Shown in pieces: positions 7,007 through 14,460 of a stretch of DNA of 23,073 nt. Made by a program: the position numbers and the translations under genes. Under the pieces are notes generated by a model, which searched no databases, had not been told where the DNA came from, and was given only the letters and a program-made list of their open reading frames with translations. Source of the stretch: JBFKMV01 sp041629655 (lineage in GTDB: Bacteria > Acidobacteriota > Polarisedimenticolia > Polarisedimenticolales > Polarisedimenticolaceae); assembly GCA_041629655.1 (NCBI GenBank), contig JBFKMV010000064.1, positions 1 through 23,073 of the forward strand, in the 5' to 3' direction. How positions within the stretch are numbered: position 1 is the first letter of the stretch; each line of letters opens with the position of its first letter.

Positions 7007-7819
7007 GTGACAGCTCGATCTCGCTGGACGCTCGCGACCCTGTTACCGCTGACGCTGTGCGCCGCCTGCGCGCAACCGCCGCCCGAGGAGCCCGCGCCGG
7101 CTCCGGCTCCCGAGTCGCGGGTGCAGGTCTCCGCCGAATCCGATCCGGCGGCGATCGAGCTCGCCCAGGCGACGATCGAGAAGATGGGCGGCTGGGAGGC
7201 CTGGGACCGCACGCGCTACCTGAGCTGGAAGTTCTTCGGGCGGCGGATGCACTGGTGGGACCGCGCGACCGGCGACGTCCGCATCGAGGGGCCGGCGGGG
7301 GAGGACACGTACCTCTGGCTGATGAACGTGAACAGCAGCGCCGGCCGGGTGTGGAAGAACGGCGAGGAGATCACCGAGTCGCCCGCGCTGGCCGAGGCGC
7401 TCGACATGGGGCGCAAGGTGTGGGTCAACGACTCCTACTGGTTGATCATGCCGTTCAAGCTGCTCGATCCCGGCGTCACGCTGAAGCACGCCGGCGAGCG
7501 CGCGCTCGAGGACGGCCGGACGGCGGACGTGCTGGAGCTGACGTTCGGCGAGGGCGTCGGCTACACGCCGAGCAACCGTTACGAGGTGTTCGTGGCCCGG
7601 GACACCGGCCTGGTCGAGCAGTGGTCGTTCTTCGGCGACGCCGCCGACGCCGAGCCGCGCTTCACGCGGCCCTGGACCGGCTGGCAGCGATTCGGCGAGG
7701 TGATGATCGCCACCCGGCGCGGCGGCGACGAGGACTGGCAGATCGCCGTCCACGACGAGCTTCCGCGCTCGGTGTTCGAGAGCGCGGATCCCGTGACGCC
7801 CCAGGGTCCCGGCCCGTGA
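7007..7819 (+). CDS. Putative lipoprotein of unknown function (LolA-like fold possible)
   Basis: 270 residues. A hydrophobic signal ends in LTLCAAC with Cys21; the lipobox is imperfect (Cys at -3), and a proline-rich linker follows, so lipid anchoring is likely but not certain. The body has a recognisable conserved pattern: TIEKMGGWEAWDRTRYLSW, then KFFGRRMHWWDRATGDVRIE, VWKNGEEIT, VWVNDSYWLIMPFKLLDPGV, DVLELTFGEGVGYTPSNRYEVF, DTGLVEQWSFFGD and RPWTGWQRFGEVMI. I recall similar lipoproteins annotated only as conserved hypothetical (the DUF6503-type group is my best guess, unverified); the repeated beta-strand/aromatic layout resembles LolA/LolB-type lipid-binding sandwiches. GTG is chosen because of the well-placed GAGGAGG. 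The stop overlaps the GTG of pdxH as GTGA. Confidence 0.75.
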   Translation: MTARSRWTLATLLPLTLCAACAQPPPEEPAPAPAPESRVQVSAESDPAAIELAQATIEKMGGWEAWDRTRYLSWKFFGRRMHWWDRATGDVRIEGPAGEDTYLWLMNVNSSAGRVWKNGEEITESPALAEALDMGRKVWVNDSYWLIMPFKLLDPGVTLKHAGERALEDGRTADVLELTFGEGVGYTPSNRYEVFVARDTGLVEQWSFFGDAADAEPRFTRPWTGWQRFGEVMIATRRGGDEDWQIAVHDELPRSVFESADPVTPQGPGP

Positions 7820-8412
7820 CCGAACCGATCCGGCCCTCCACCGACCCGCTGGAGCTGTTCCGCGCCTGGCTCGACGATGCGGCGCGGGCGGGGATCGACC
7901 TGCCGGAGGCGGCATGCCTCGCCACGGCCACCCCCGACGGCGCGCCGTCGGCGCGGATGGTGCTCTACAAGGGATCGTCCGACGGCCGGGTGTGCTTCTT
8001 CACCAACTACGGCAGCCGCAAGGCGCGGGAGCTGCTGGCCAACCCGCGGGCCACGCTGGTGTTCTACTGGCACGAGCTGCACCGTCAGGTCCGCATCGAG
8101 GGCCGCGCGGAGCGGCTCGACGACGCGGACTGCGACACCTACTTCGCGACCCGGCCGCGGGACAGCCGGCTCTCGGCCTGGGCCTCGCGCCAGAGCGAGC
8201 CGGTGGACAGCCGCGAGACGATGCTCGAGCGCTACCGCGAGGCCGAGGCACGCTTCGCGGGGGGCGACGTTCCGCGACCGGACTTCTGGGGCGGCTACGT
8301 GCTCGAGCCGCTCGCGATCGAGTTCTGGGCCGGCTTCGAGAACCGGCTCCACGACCGGGTGCGCTACCGGCGCAACGGCTCCGGCTGGTCGTGGAGCCGG
8401 CTCCAGCCCTAG
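7816..8412 (+). CDS. pdxH: Pyridoxine/pyridoxamine 5'-phosphate oxidase
   Basis: 198 residues, typical for PdxH. It is an FMN-dependent cytoplasmic enzyme that oxidises pyridoxine or pyridoxamine 5'-phosphate to PLP. Visible signatures: SARMVLYKG (46-53, FMN phosphate-binding region), FFTNYGSRKARELLANP (61-77), LVFYWHELHRQVRIEGRAERL (split-barrel core), SRLSAWASRQS, and the C-terminal DFWGGYVLEP, EFWAGFENRLHDRVRY and WSWSRLQP. The start is GTG in a GTGA overlap with the preceding lipoprotein gene; no ATG alternative precedes the conserved core. Its PLP product is the cofactor of the aminotransferase upstream, but that is a general, not an operon, link. It ends six bases from the stop of the convergent ATPase gene. 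Confidence 0.95.
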   Translation: MTEPIRPSTDPLELFRAWLDDAARAGIDLPEAACLATATPDGAPSARMVLYKGSSDGRVCFFTNYGSRKARELLANPRATLVFYWHELHRQVRIEGRAERLDDADCDTYFATRPRDSRLSAWASRQSEPVDSRETMLERYREAEARFAGGDVPRPDFWGGYVLEPLAIEFWAGFENRLHDRVRYRRNGSGWSWSRLQP

Positions 8413-8418
8413 GCCGTT

Positions 8419-10671
8419 CTAGACCAGCCGTTCGGCGCGGTCGGCAAGCCGGACCCGGCGCACGTCCAGCTCGCCGTGCCGCCGGGCCTCGACCTCGAAC
8501 AGCTCCCCGATCGACGGGTCCACAGTCAGGTACACGATCTGCCAGCCGCGCCGCGCCAGCTCGACCGCGGAGGCCACCAGCGCGCGCCGGCGGTCCGGGT
8601 CGGCGGTGAGGAACGTGTCGTCCCAGACGAAGAACGACGGCTCGCCGAGGATCCGTTCCGCCAGCGCCGCGCGCAGCGCGAAGTGCAGCTGGTCGCGGGT
8701 GCCGCGACTGAGCGCGCGGATCGTCACGCCCGAGCCGTCCCGCGCCACGGCCTCCAGTCCGTCGTCGCCGCGCCGGATGCCGCTCCAGCGCCCGCCGGTC
8801 AGCCTGGCGAACAGCGCACCGGCGCCCTCGCGCGGGTCGGTCAGCGTGCGGTCCAGGTGCGCGTCCACGTCCCGCTCGTTCTCGGCCACCGCCTCCAGCG
8901 CCAGCAGGGCGGCGGCGCGGTCGCATTCCCGCTCGCGCCGCTGCTCGAGCGCCGCGTCGAGCGCGCCTCGCGCCCCGTCCAGGTCGGCGACGCCGAGACG
9001 CCGCAGTCCGTCGCGCAGCAAGGCGTCCAGCGCGTCCTCGATCCGGTCGATCTCGTCGCGCAGCGCGTCGCGCTTCCGCTCCAGCTCCTCGAGGCGTCCC
9101 CCCTGCGGCGCCCGGCCGGGGTCCTCGACGGTCCCGTCCTCGACGCGCGCCGGCCAGTCCGCCTCCGCCGTGTCGGGGAAGATCTCCGCCAGCGTGGCCC
9201 GCGCCGCGCGGCTCTGTTCCTCGAGCGCCGCCCTGCGCTGCACGCGCGTCTCGAGATCGTCGAGGTGCGCGAGCCCGGTGCGCTCGCGGATCCCGGCGAT
9301 CGCCCGGTCGGTGTCGCGCAGGGTCTCCTCCGCCTCGTCGCGGTCCTGCGCCAGATCGCGACGGCGTTCGCGCAGCCGCAGGCTGTCCGCACGGGCGTGC
9401 TCGACGCGTTCTCCCGCGGCGATGGCGTTGTGCTCCACCGCGCGCAGCGCTTCGCCCACGTCCTCGACCGCCGCGACGTCCAACCCGAGCTTCCGCGCCT
9501 CGACGACCAGCGGCGCCCCGGCGGCCACGGCCGCGTCCCGCCGCCGTTTCGCCGGTGGCTCGCGCAACAGCATCACCGCACCCGCCAGGATGGCCGCCAC
9601 GCCCCCGGCCGTCGCCACGTCCCGGCCGAACGCCAGCCCCGCGACGAGCGCCACCGTGCCGACCGCCAGTGCCGCGATCGCCGGGAGCCGCCAGCGTCGC
9701 GCGGCTTCCAGCGCCGCGCGCGACTGCTCGGCGCGTCGCGCGGCCTCGCGCGCACGGTCGGCGATGCCCGCTCCCCGCAGCCCGGTCAGCCGGCGCTCGA
9801 TCTCGTCGCGATGGCTCTCGCCGTCGGCGAGCCGGTCCTGCGCCCCGGTGGCGCTTCGCTCGCCGTCCTGGAGCGCGCGGCGTGCGGCTTCGAGTCTCGC
9901 CGCGTCGCCCTCGCGGCGGCGATCGAGCAGGCGCCACTCCCGTAGCTCGCGCTCGGTGAATCGCGCCAGCCGATCCAGCTCCCGCAGGCTCTCGCGCAGC
10001 GCCGCGAGCGCCCGGGCGGCGCGACGGTGCCGGTCGAAGGCCACGGCCTGCCGCTCCTGCGCCGCCTCGGCGTCCACCGCGGCGAGCTGCCGCCGCGTGC
10101 GGCGCAGCCCCGCCTCGTGGGCGGCGAGATCGTCCAGCGATTCCAAGAACGCCGTGCCGTCCTCGACGATCCGCGTCAGCGCCTCGTCCCGTTCCCGCCA
10201 CTCCTTCGCATCGCGCAGCGACGGGGTCAGCCCGGCCCGTCCGCGCAGCAGCCGCCGGATCGGCTCGGGGTCGAAGCCGGTCAGGTGGCGTTTGGCCTCG
10301 TCGAGCCAGTCGCGCTTCGCCGAGCCGATCTCGCGGCTCGACGCGCCGCCCTCGGGAATCAACAGCAGGTTCCACAGGATCGGGTTCTCGCGCAGCAGGT
10401 CGGGCGGGAAACCGGCGTCGTTCCCCGCGCCGTCGACCAGCTCGACCTCCGGCTCGCCCTCGTAGCCCGGGACGTCGCGGCGCAGGTGCTCCAGCGACGG
10501 CGCGTTGCCGCGCCGGAAGGTGCGACGCAGACCGGCGTGAAGCGCGTCCACCAGCGAGGACTTGCCGGACTCGTTGTCACCGTCGACGATCGTCACGTCA
10601 CCCGGCTCGAGCGTGAACTCGCGGAGCGCCCCGAACCGCTCCACCGCGATGCGGCCGATGCGGATGGTCAC
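8419..10671 (-). CDS. SbcC/YhaN-like ATPase with central membrane hairpin
   Basis: 750 residues, an ABC/SMC-type ATPase with the two half-sites at the ends. Walker A is GDNESGKS (31-38); the signature-like LSRGTRDQ (654-661), Walker B PSFFVWDD (678-685) and FLTADPDRRR follow at the C-terminus. The middle is long charged coiled coil (about 150-325 and 375-600) interrupted by two hydrophobic segments (about 329-348 and 352-369) with only a short turn between them: a membrane hairpin. This layout matches the YhaN-type AAA proteins more than SbcC/Rad50, which have a zinc hook there and are longer; no CxxC hook is present. The GTG start overlaps the TGA of the nuclease gene (GTGA), with GAGGAG upstream. 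Inferred role: ATP-driven partner of the nuclease in DNA end processing, held at the inner membrane. RecF-like ATPases are a less likely alternative. Confidence 0.86.
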   Translation of the reverse strand: MTIRIGRIAVERFGALREFTLEPGDVTIVDGDNESGKSSLVDALHAGLRRTFRRGNAPSLEHLRRDVPGYEGEPEVELVDGAGNDAGFPPDLLRENPILWNLLLIPEGGASSREIGSAKRDWLDEAKRHLTGFDPEPIRRLLRGRAGLTPSLRDAKEWRERDEALTRIVEDGTAFLESLDDLAAHEAGLRRTRRQLAAVDAEAAQERQAVAFDRHRRAARALAALRESLRELDRLARFTERELREWRLLDRRREGDAARLEAARRALQDGERSATGAQDRLADGESHRDEIERRLTGLRGAGIADRAREAARRAEQSRAALEAARRWRLPAIAALAVGTVALVAGLAFGRDVATAGGVAAILAGAVMLLREPPAKRRRDAAVAAGAPLVVEARKLGLDVAAVEDVGEALRAVEHNAIAAGERVEHARADSLRLRERRRDLAQDRDEAEETLRDTDRAIAGIRERTGLAHLDDLETRVQRRAALEEQSRAARATLAEIFPDTAEADWPARVEDGTVEDPGRAPQGGRLEELERKRDALRDEIDRIEDALDALLRDGLRRLGVADLDGARGALDAALEQRRERECDRAAALLALEAVAENERDVDAHLDRTLTDPREGAGALFARLTGGRWSGIRRGDDGLEAVARDGSGVTIRALSRGTRDQLHFALRAALAERILGEPSFFVWDDTFLTADPDRRRALVASAVELARRGWQIVYLTVDPSIGELFEVEARRHGELDVRRVRLADRAERLV

Positions 10672-11780
10672 GCGCCGCTCTCCTCGACCGCCGCGGTCAA
10701 GAAGCCCGTGGCGCGCCGCAGCACCTCGGCGTCCGCTCCGTGGCGGTCGGCCAGGCGGCGCAGCCGGCGCAGCAGGTCGTCGAGCCAGGGGTTCCGCTCC
10801 AGCAGGTCGCTCACGGTGGCGACCTCGAAGCCCAGCTCGACGACGCGATGCCGGGGGCGGATCTGGTCCAGCGCGCGCTCGATCGCCGCCTTGAGGCCCG
10901 CCTCGTCGGCATCGACGAACCCGCCGACGTGCACCCGCAGGCCGCGGCACGGGTCGGCCGGCTCGGAGCGCGTCTCGAGCGCGGCGCGCAGCCGGGCCAG
11001 CAGATCCTCCGCGGTCTCCCAGGGCGAGACGTCGTCGCGGACGGCTTCCCAGTACGGGGTGGCGAGGCGGATCGCCTCCACGTCGCGCACGCCGCGCCCC
11101 GGGTCCAGATCGACCCGCACGGCGTGCCGCGGACCGCTCTCGCCGCGGGTGATCGCGATCGGCGAGCCCGCGTAGCCCCAGGCCCGGTCCGGAGTCCCCC
11201 GGGGGATCGTGGCCCCGGCGTGGAGGTGTCCGAGGGCGGCATAGGCGAAGCGGCCTTCGAGATCCGCGCGGCGGATCGGGTAGTAGGCCCGCTCCTCGTC
11301 CTCGATCCCGGCCAGCCAGTCGTCCTGGAGCGTCCCGTGGGCCAGCAGCACGGTCCGCAGCGGGTCGCCGGAGAACCCGGCCAGGTCCCGTCCCAGCGTG
11401 CCGCCGTGCCGGAACGGCACGCCGACCACCCGGACCTCGCCGCCCGCCGCATCGTCCAGCACGTGCTCGGCGTACGGGTCCTCGTCGAGCAGCACGGTGC
11501 GGCACCCGTAGTCGGCCCCGGTGGGGAAGGCGGTCGCGCCGCCGGGGCGCCGGTCGTGGTTGCCCGGGATCAGCAGCACCGGCCCGGGAAAGCGCTCCAG
11601 GATCTCGCGGACCCGGCTGCGCAGCATCATCGCCGCGGCCGGATCGTCGAACAGGTCGCCGGGAATCAACAACGCGTCGGCGGACTCCTCCGACGCGCGC
11701 CGCACCACCGCCTCCAGCGCGGCCAGCCGCTCGGGATGCTCGGGGTGCAGGTGGAAGTCGGACGCCTGGAGGAACCGCAT
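10668..11780 (-). CDS. SbcD/YhaO-like metallophosphoesterase (DNA exonuclease)
   Basis: 370 residues. All metal-binding motifs of Mre11/SbcD-type calcineurin-like phosphoesterases are present: DFH (D8, H10), GDLFDD (D42), GNHD (N74-D76), AHG (H148) and GHLH (H185, H187), so it should be an active Mn-dependent nuclease. A C-terminal part (about 240-370), rich in charged helices, resembles the capping and ATPase-binding regions of SbcD-like proteins. ATG 11780 is chosen because the protein begins MRFLQASDFHLH, right at the first strand; reading on to 11906 adds 42 low-complexity residues and crosses the likely promoter. It is the first gene of a two-gene minus-strand operon with the ATPase (GTGA overlap). 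In B. subtilis yhaO and yhaN are similarly paired. Confidence 0.9.
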   Translation of the reverse strand: MRFLQASDFHLHPEHPERLAALEAVVRRASEESADALLIPGDLFDDPAAAMMLRSRVREILERFPGPVLLIPGNHDRRPGGATAFPTGADYGCRTVLLDEDPYAEHVLDDAAGGEVRVVGVPFRHGGTLGRDLAGFSGDPLRTVLLAHGTLQDDWLAGIEDEERAYYPIRRADLEGRFAYAALGHLHAGATIPRGTPDRAWGYAGSPIAITRGESGPRHAVRVDLDPGRGVRDVEAIRLATPYWEAVRDDVSPWETAEDLLARLRAALETRSEPADPCRGLRVHVGGFVDADEAGLKAAIERALDQIRPRHRVVELGFEVATVSDLLERNPWLDDLLRRLRRLADRHGADAEVLRRATGFLTAAVEESGA

Positions 11781-11841
11781 CGGTACGCTGCTCCGCGCCG
11801 CCCGCGGGAGGGGCGGCATCCCGTCCGGCGGCGGCGCTCCT

Positions 11842-11847
11842 ACCGTA
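11842..11847 (-). promoter_or_regulatory. Candidate -10 element for the SbcD-like operon
   Basis: On the minus strand this reads TACGGT in the context GGTACGGTAGG, 61 bases before the ATG at 11780. The 11-base block differs at one position from GGTATGGTAGG upstream of the nuclease-helicase gene at about 17860. It lies in the 146-base divergent gap 11781-11926. Confidence 0.4.
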
Positions 11848-11885
11848 CCACCTCCCGACCCGGGGACGGCCGGGGCGGCGTTTGG

Positions 11886-11891
11886 TATGCT
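11886..11891 (+). promoter_or_regulatory. Candidate -10 element for the carboxylate-amine ligase gene
   Basis: TATGCT in the context TTGGTATGCTCTTG, 35 bases before the ATG at 11927. At an 18-base spacing the upstream hexamer is GGGGAC, a poor -35. The divergent SbcD-like operon has its own candidate element about 40 bases away. Confidence 0.4.
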
Positions 11892-11926
11892 CTTGCGGTT
11901 TTCCACACCACGACCTGGAGCCCGCC

Positions 11927-13027
11927 ATGGCCCTGCCCAAGCTGACCCTCGGTCTCGAGGAGGAGTACCAGATCATCCACCCCGGGACCCGGGCGCTGAC
12001 CTCCTACATCCAGCAGTTCCTCGACCGGGGCAGCGTCGTGCTCAAGGACCAGATCAAGCCCGAGTTCCTGCAGTCCCAGGTCGAGGTCGGCAGCTCGATC
12101 TGCCACAGCATCCAGGAGGGCCGGGCCGAGCTGGTGCGGCTGCGCCGTGCGGTGCGCGAGGTGGCCGAGGCCGAGGGGCTGCGCGTCGCCGCGGCCGCCA
12201 CCCACCCGTTCTCCAACTGGCTCCAGCAGAACGTCACCGCCGGGGAGCGCTACGCCAAGCACGAGATGAACATGGCCGACGTGGCGCGGCAGATGCTGGT
12301 GTTCGGCATGCACGTGCACATCGGCATCGCGGACAGGAACCTGCTGATCGACGTGATGAACCAGTCGCGTTACTTCATGCCGCACCTGCTGGCGCTGTCG
12401 ACCAGCTCGCCGTTCTGGCAGGGCCGCGACACCGGTCTCAAGTCCTACCGCTCGATCGTGATCGGCAGCCTGCCGCGCGCCGGCATGCCGCCCGCGTTCG
12501 AGTCGTACGACGAATACGAGCAGTTCGTCCAGACGCTCGTGCGCACCAACTGCATCGACGAGCCGACCAAGATCTGGTGGGACATCCGCCCCAGCCCCAA
12601 ATACCCCACGGTCGAGTTCCGGATGCTCGACATCTGCACGCGAATCGACGACGCGATCTGTCTGGCGGCGCTGCTGGTGGGGATCGTGGGCAAGCTGATC
12701 AAGCTGCGGCAGTCCAACCTGACCTGGCGCGAGTACCGCCGCAACCTGCTCGCCGAGAACAAGTGGCGCGCGGTGCGCTACGGCGTCGAGGCCAAGCTGA
12801 TCGACTTCGGCAAGCAGACCGAGGTGCCGCTCCGGGACCTGGTCGCGGAGATGCTGGAGTTCATCGACGACGTGGCCGACGAGCTGGAGATCCGCGCCGA
12901 GACCGAGCACGTGCACACGATCCTGGAGCAGGGCACCAGCGCCGACCGCCAGCTGCGGGTGTTCAAGGAGACACAGAGCCTCGAGGCGGTCGTGGACCAC
13001 CTGATCGAGGAGACGGCGACCGAGTAG
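11927..13027 (+). CDS. Carboxylate-amine ligase, YbdK/GCS2 family
   Basis: 366 residues, normal for the YbdK group of the glutamate-cysteine ligase superfamily. These are ATP-dependent cytoplasmic enzymes that join a carboxylate and an amine, with weak gamma-glutamylcysteine synthetase activity shown for E. coli YbdK. Diagnostic features are LGLEEEYQI near the N-terminus (residues 8-16, metal/ATP acidic residues), VEVGSSICHS, ATHPFSNW (90-97) and MLVFGMHVHIGI (His128, His130), plus PTVEFRMLDI. ATG 11927 follows TGGAG at a reasonable distance; a TTG start at 11882 would run through the candidate promoter. It ends seven bases from the convergent propeller gene, within a shared inverted repeat. 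The true substrate is not known, and no peptide-synthesis partner gene is beside it. Confidence 0.92.
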   Translation: MALPKLTLGLEEEYQIIHPGTRALTSYIQQFLDRGSVVLKDQIKPEFLQSQVEVGSSICHSIQEGRAELVRLRRAVREVAEAEGLRVAAAATHPFSNWLQQNVTAGERYAKHEMNMADVARQMLVFGMHVHIGIADRNLLIDVMNQSRYFMPHLLALSTSSPFWQGRDTGLKSYRSIVIGSLPRAGMPPAFESYDEYEQFVQTLVRTNCIDEPTKIWWDIRPSPKYPTVEFRMLDICTRIDDAICLAALLVGIVGKLIKLRQSNLTWREYRRNLLAENKWRAVRYGVEAKLIDFGKQTEVPLRDLVAEMLEFIDDVADELEIRAETEHVHTILEQGTSADRQLRVFKETQSLEAVVDHLIEETATE

Positions 13028-13038
13028 CGGGCGCTACT
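13023..13038. repeat. Inverted repeat holding two convergent stop codons
   Basis: AGTAGC, GGGC, GCTACT: a perfect six-base-pair stem with a four-base loop. The plus-strand stop (13025-13027) lies in the left arm and the minus-strand stop (13034-13036) in the right arm. It could pause transcription in both directions, but there is no T tract on either side. Confidence 0.4.
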
Positions 13039-14383
13039 TCGCGGCGATGCGGTAGAGGTGCTCGCGACCGCGCAGGTACAGCTCCGAGCCGGCCACCGCC
13101 GGCGACGCGTCGAAGCCGTCGTCCAGCACGTTACGCGCCAGCACCTTCGGGGCCGCGCCGTCCTCGAGCACCACCGTGGTGCCGTTGCGGCCGACCACGT
13201 AGACGCGGCCGGCGGCGCCGACCGGTGACGCGTAGACCCCCTCCAGGCCTTCCAGCCGCTCCGGTCCGTAGAGCCGCTTCCCGCTCGTGGCGTCGAAGCA
13301 GGACAGGATGCCCTTGTTGTGCTTGAGGAAGTACAACCGGTCGTTGTACAGCAGCGGCGAGGGGACGTACGGCGTGTCCTGGTCGAAGGTCCACGCGATG
13401 GCCTCGGCGTCGGCGGCCAGCTCGCCCTTGGCGCGCGCCACGTCGATCGCCTGGAGCGCGTTGCCGCGGAAGCCGCTCATCACGAACACGCGGCCGGCGG
13501 ACTCGACGGGGGACGGGATGGTGTTGGTGGTCATCCCGCCGACCTCCCACAGCAGCTTGCCCGAGGCCAGGTCGTAGCCGCGCGTCTTGCCGGTCGCCGC
13601 CACCACGACCTGGGTCCGACCGGCGGATTCCACCACCAGCGGCGTCGACCACGAGGTGACCTCGTCCGGGCGGTCGGCCTTCCAGCGCGTCTCGCCGGTC
13701 CGGAGGTCGAGCGCGACGAGAAACGAGTCGCCCTCGTGATCCCAGTTGATCACCACCGTGTCGCCGTGGATCACCGGCGAGCTGCCCTCGCCGAACCCGC
13801 GGCGCGTCTCCATGTCGCCGAGGTCGCGCTCCCACAGCTGCTTGCCCTGCATGTCCAGCGCGAACGTCCCGTTGGAGCCGAAGTGCGCCACGATCACCTT
13901 GCCGTTCGTGACCGGGGACTGGGAGGCCCAGCTTCCGTCGGTGTGCGTGCCCTCGTGCGGCGCCGCCTTGCGCACCGGCGTGCTCCAGCGCAGCTTGCCG
14001 GTCTTGCGGTCGTAGGCCAGCACCGAGAACTCCAGCACCTCGCTCGGCGCCACGCCCATCCGCTGCCGCCACTCCGGAAGATCGGCCTCGGCCTCGGTGG
14101 CCTTCGCGGCGTCGGGCCGCTGGCCCACGGGCAGCGCCGTGGTCAGGATCACGAGCTTGCCCGAGACGATCGGCGTCGCCAGACCCTTGCCCGGCACCGC
14201 GACCTTCCAGCTCACGTTCTCGGTCTCGCTCCAGGTCAAGGGCGGCTCGGCGCCGGGCGCGACGCCGGTGGCCAGCGGGCCGCGCCAGGCCGGCCAGTCG
14301 GCGGTGCTCGGCGAGGCCGCGAACGCGACGAGGCCGGCCAGAGCGAGCAGCAACAACAGTCCGAAGGTCGCGGTGTGCTTCAT
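13034..14383 (-). CDS. Secreted PQQ-type beta-propeller protein
   Basis: 449 residues. A signal peptide (MKHTATFGLLLLLALAGLVAFA) with likely cleavage near residue 22-26 and no lipobox Cys indicates a periplasmic or secreted protein. The mature part begins ADWPAWRGP, the usual opening of PQQ-binding-like propellers, and repeats the blade motif AYDRKTGKLRW, ALDLRTGETRW, GYDLASGKLLW and CFDATSGKRLY. Catalytic Asp and PQQ-binding residues of true quinoprotein dehydrogenases are not evident and there is no haem motif, so it is more likely a binding or scaffolding propeller (BamB-like fold) than an enzyme. ATG 14383 is chosen for the signal peptide and AAAGGA seven bases upstream; open frame to 15040 is a shadow of the helicase gene. 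A similar lipoprotein lies at 21202-22497. Confidence 0.88.
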   Translation of the reverse strand: MKHTATFGLLLLLALAGLVAFAASPSTADWPAWRGPLATGVAPGAEPPLTWSETENVSWKVAVPGKGLATPIVSGKLVILTTALPVGQRPDAAKATEAEADLPEWRQRMGVAPSEVLEFSVLAYDRKTGKLRWSTPVRKAAPHEGTHTDGSWASQSPVTNGKVIVAHFGSNGTFALDMQGKQLWERDLGDMETRRGFGEGSSPVIHGDTVVINWDHEGDSFLVALDLRTGETRWKADRPDEVTSWSTPLVVESAGRTQVVVAATGKTRGYDLASGKLLWEVGGMTTNTIPSPVESAGRVFVMSGFRGNALQAIDVARAKGELAADAEAIAWTFDQDTPYVPSPLLYNDRLYFLKHNKGILSCFDATSGKRLYGPERLEGLEGVYASPVGAAGRVYVVGRNGTTVVLEDGAAPKVLARNVLDDGFDASPAVAGSELYLRGREHLYRIAAK

Positions 14384-14404
14384 GGAGTTCCTTTCGAAGT
14401 GTAA

Positions 14405-14421
14405 ACGCCGTCGAACGGCGT
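14405..14421 (-). repeat. Hairpin in the leader of the propeller gene
   Basis: Seven-base-pair perfect stem (ACGCCGT / ACGGCGT) with a three-base loop, between the helicase stop and the propeller start. On the minus strand it is followed by TTTACA, so it may be a weak terminator of the helicase gene or a 5' hairpin of the propeller mRNA. Confidence 0.4.
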
Positions 14422-14426
14422 GTTCC

Positions 14427-14432
14427 ATTCTA
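14427..14432 (-). promoter_or_regulatory. Candidate -10 element for the propeller gene
   Basis: TAGAAT on the minus strand, about 44 bases before the ATG at 14383. No clear -35 is visible in the GC-rich sequence upstream. Transcription would start near the hairpin at 14405-14421. Confidence 0.35.
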
Positions 14433-14460
14433 GCGCGCATTCTCCGGAGCGCACCCGCGG

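Noticed and set aside
8476..10465. Plus-strand open frames opposite the SbcC-like ATPase
   Set aside because: No recognisable motif, very high R/S/A content, and the minus strand has a complete ATPase.
11781..11906. N-terminal extension of the SbcD-like nuclease
   Set aside because: The added 42 residues are low complexity, lie before the conserved first strand and include the likely promoter.
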